Origin: Ruegeria atlantica
Lineage (GTDB): Bacteria > Pseudomonadota > Alphaproteobacteria > Rhodobacterales > Rhodobacteraceae
Length of the DNA: 64,000 nucleotides
Reading direction: 5' to 3'
NCBI RefSeq assembly: GCF_013032505.1
Contig: NZ_WQCG01000002.1
Coordinates: forward strand, 949,171 to 1,013,170
Of this stretch, positions 63,668 to 64,000 are shown one piece after another; the first letter of the stretch is position 1, and every line of letters starts with the position of its first letter. The notes below the pieces were generated by a model. The model was not told where the DNA came from, did not search any database, and saw only the letters and a list, made by a program, of their open reading frames with translations. Both the position numbers and the translations under genes were made by a program.

Positions 63668-64000
63668 GTTGTTTTACCGATCCTAAATAAGAAAATCACC
63701 GACTTCAGCGATCCTTCCAAGCCAAGGTCTTCAATTAGTCCTTTTCATGTATGAGGACAACCAGGTGCCAGAGCCAGGTTCTTCATTGCGGCATCTGGCG
63801 GGCTAAATCAAAGGCATACGATCCGGTTCTGTAGTTTACGTTTTGCAGATGTGCGATGTGCCCCGGCGCCCTATCGCTCAGCCTGAACGACCCAGCATCA
63901 GCATTCCTCGATACGACGTGAAGTGAATATGCAAACACCTTGTCCGCAACCTAGTTCACTGCAGCGTTGATGGGAGTTGTTATTATTGAGGGTGTGATTT
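63668..64000. other. No gene recognised
   Basis: The last 333 bases show no supported coding frame, hairpin or repeat. They hold the promoter region of the leftward YrbL gene. Confidence 0.45.

Overview
The window looks like part of a large extrachromosomal replicon (plasmid or chromid) of a marine alphaproteobacterium of the Roseobacter group (Rhodobacterales). The evidence is a plasmid-type partition and replication module in the middle (ParA, ParB, iterons, Rep_3 initiator, about 45.4-49.7 kb), moderate-to-high GC, tight operons with ATGA overlaps, TRAP and TctABC transporters, and aromatic-acid catabolism typical of the group. No tRNA, rRNA or CRISPR array was seen. The species is not determinable from the sequence alone.

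Layout. 0-3 kb: end of a thioredoxin-fold protein, then a divergent katA/oxyR pair for peroxide defence. 3.1-13.7 kb: a nitric-oxide and low-oxygen respiration block. One leftward operon encodes a CuA-type heme-copper enzyme (subunits II and I), a SCO copper chaperone, a formate/nitrite-family channel, two unknown membrane proteins and a small cytochrome c. A second leftward operon encodes a group-3 truncated hemoglobin, DUF2189 and DUF1971 proteins, a complete cbb3 oxidase (ccoNOQP) and an extra 54-residue membrane protein. Between them sits nsrR. Near-identical 23-bp palindromes lie in front of both operons and nsrR, so the block reads as one NsrR regulon. Subunit I of the CuA enzyme lacks the active-site tyrosine of oxygen reductases and may be a nitric oxide reductase. 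13.7-19.9 kb: two catalase-related (SrpA-type) peroxidases with an OhrR-like regulator, an HD-domain protein, two TetR regulators and a RidA-family protein, with several clear operator palindromes.

19.9-36.5 kb: catabolism of homoprotocatechuate (3,4-dihydroxyphenylacetate). hpaF, hpaE, hpaD, a succinate-semialdehyde dehydrogenase, hpaG, hpaH and hpaI run rightward. They are preceded by hpaR, a class-III aminotransferase, an IclR regulator, a TctCBA transporter, an aldehyde dehydrogenase and a UPF0261 protein. Shared upstream motifs suggest that HpaR controls both the transporter and the ring-cleavage operon. HpaI carries a C-terminal DUF2218 domain. 36.8-44.4 kb: a second aromatic operon with a metallo-beta-lactamase-fold protein, an MhaAB-like flavin hydroxylase with its small partner, a TRAP transporter, a VOC-fold protein and a zeta-class glutathione transferase isomerase. 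Four matching 14-bp sites at the operon promoter and at the marR gene identify the likely regulator. 44.5-45.0 kb: a decayed IS6-family transposase separates the catabolic region from the replicon module.

49.7-64 kb: Tex, an Ldh-family dehydrogenase, a periplasmic YceI-cytochrome c fusion divergent from an ECF sigma/anti-sigma pair, a DUF1612-type DNA-binding protein, an orphan polysaccharide tyrosine kinase, an amino-acid ABC transporter and two convergent YrbL-family proteins.
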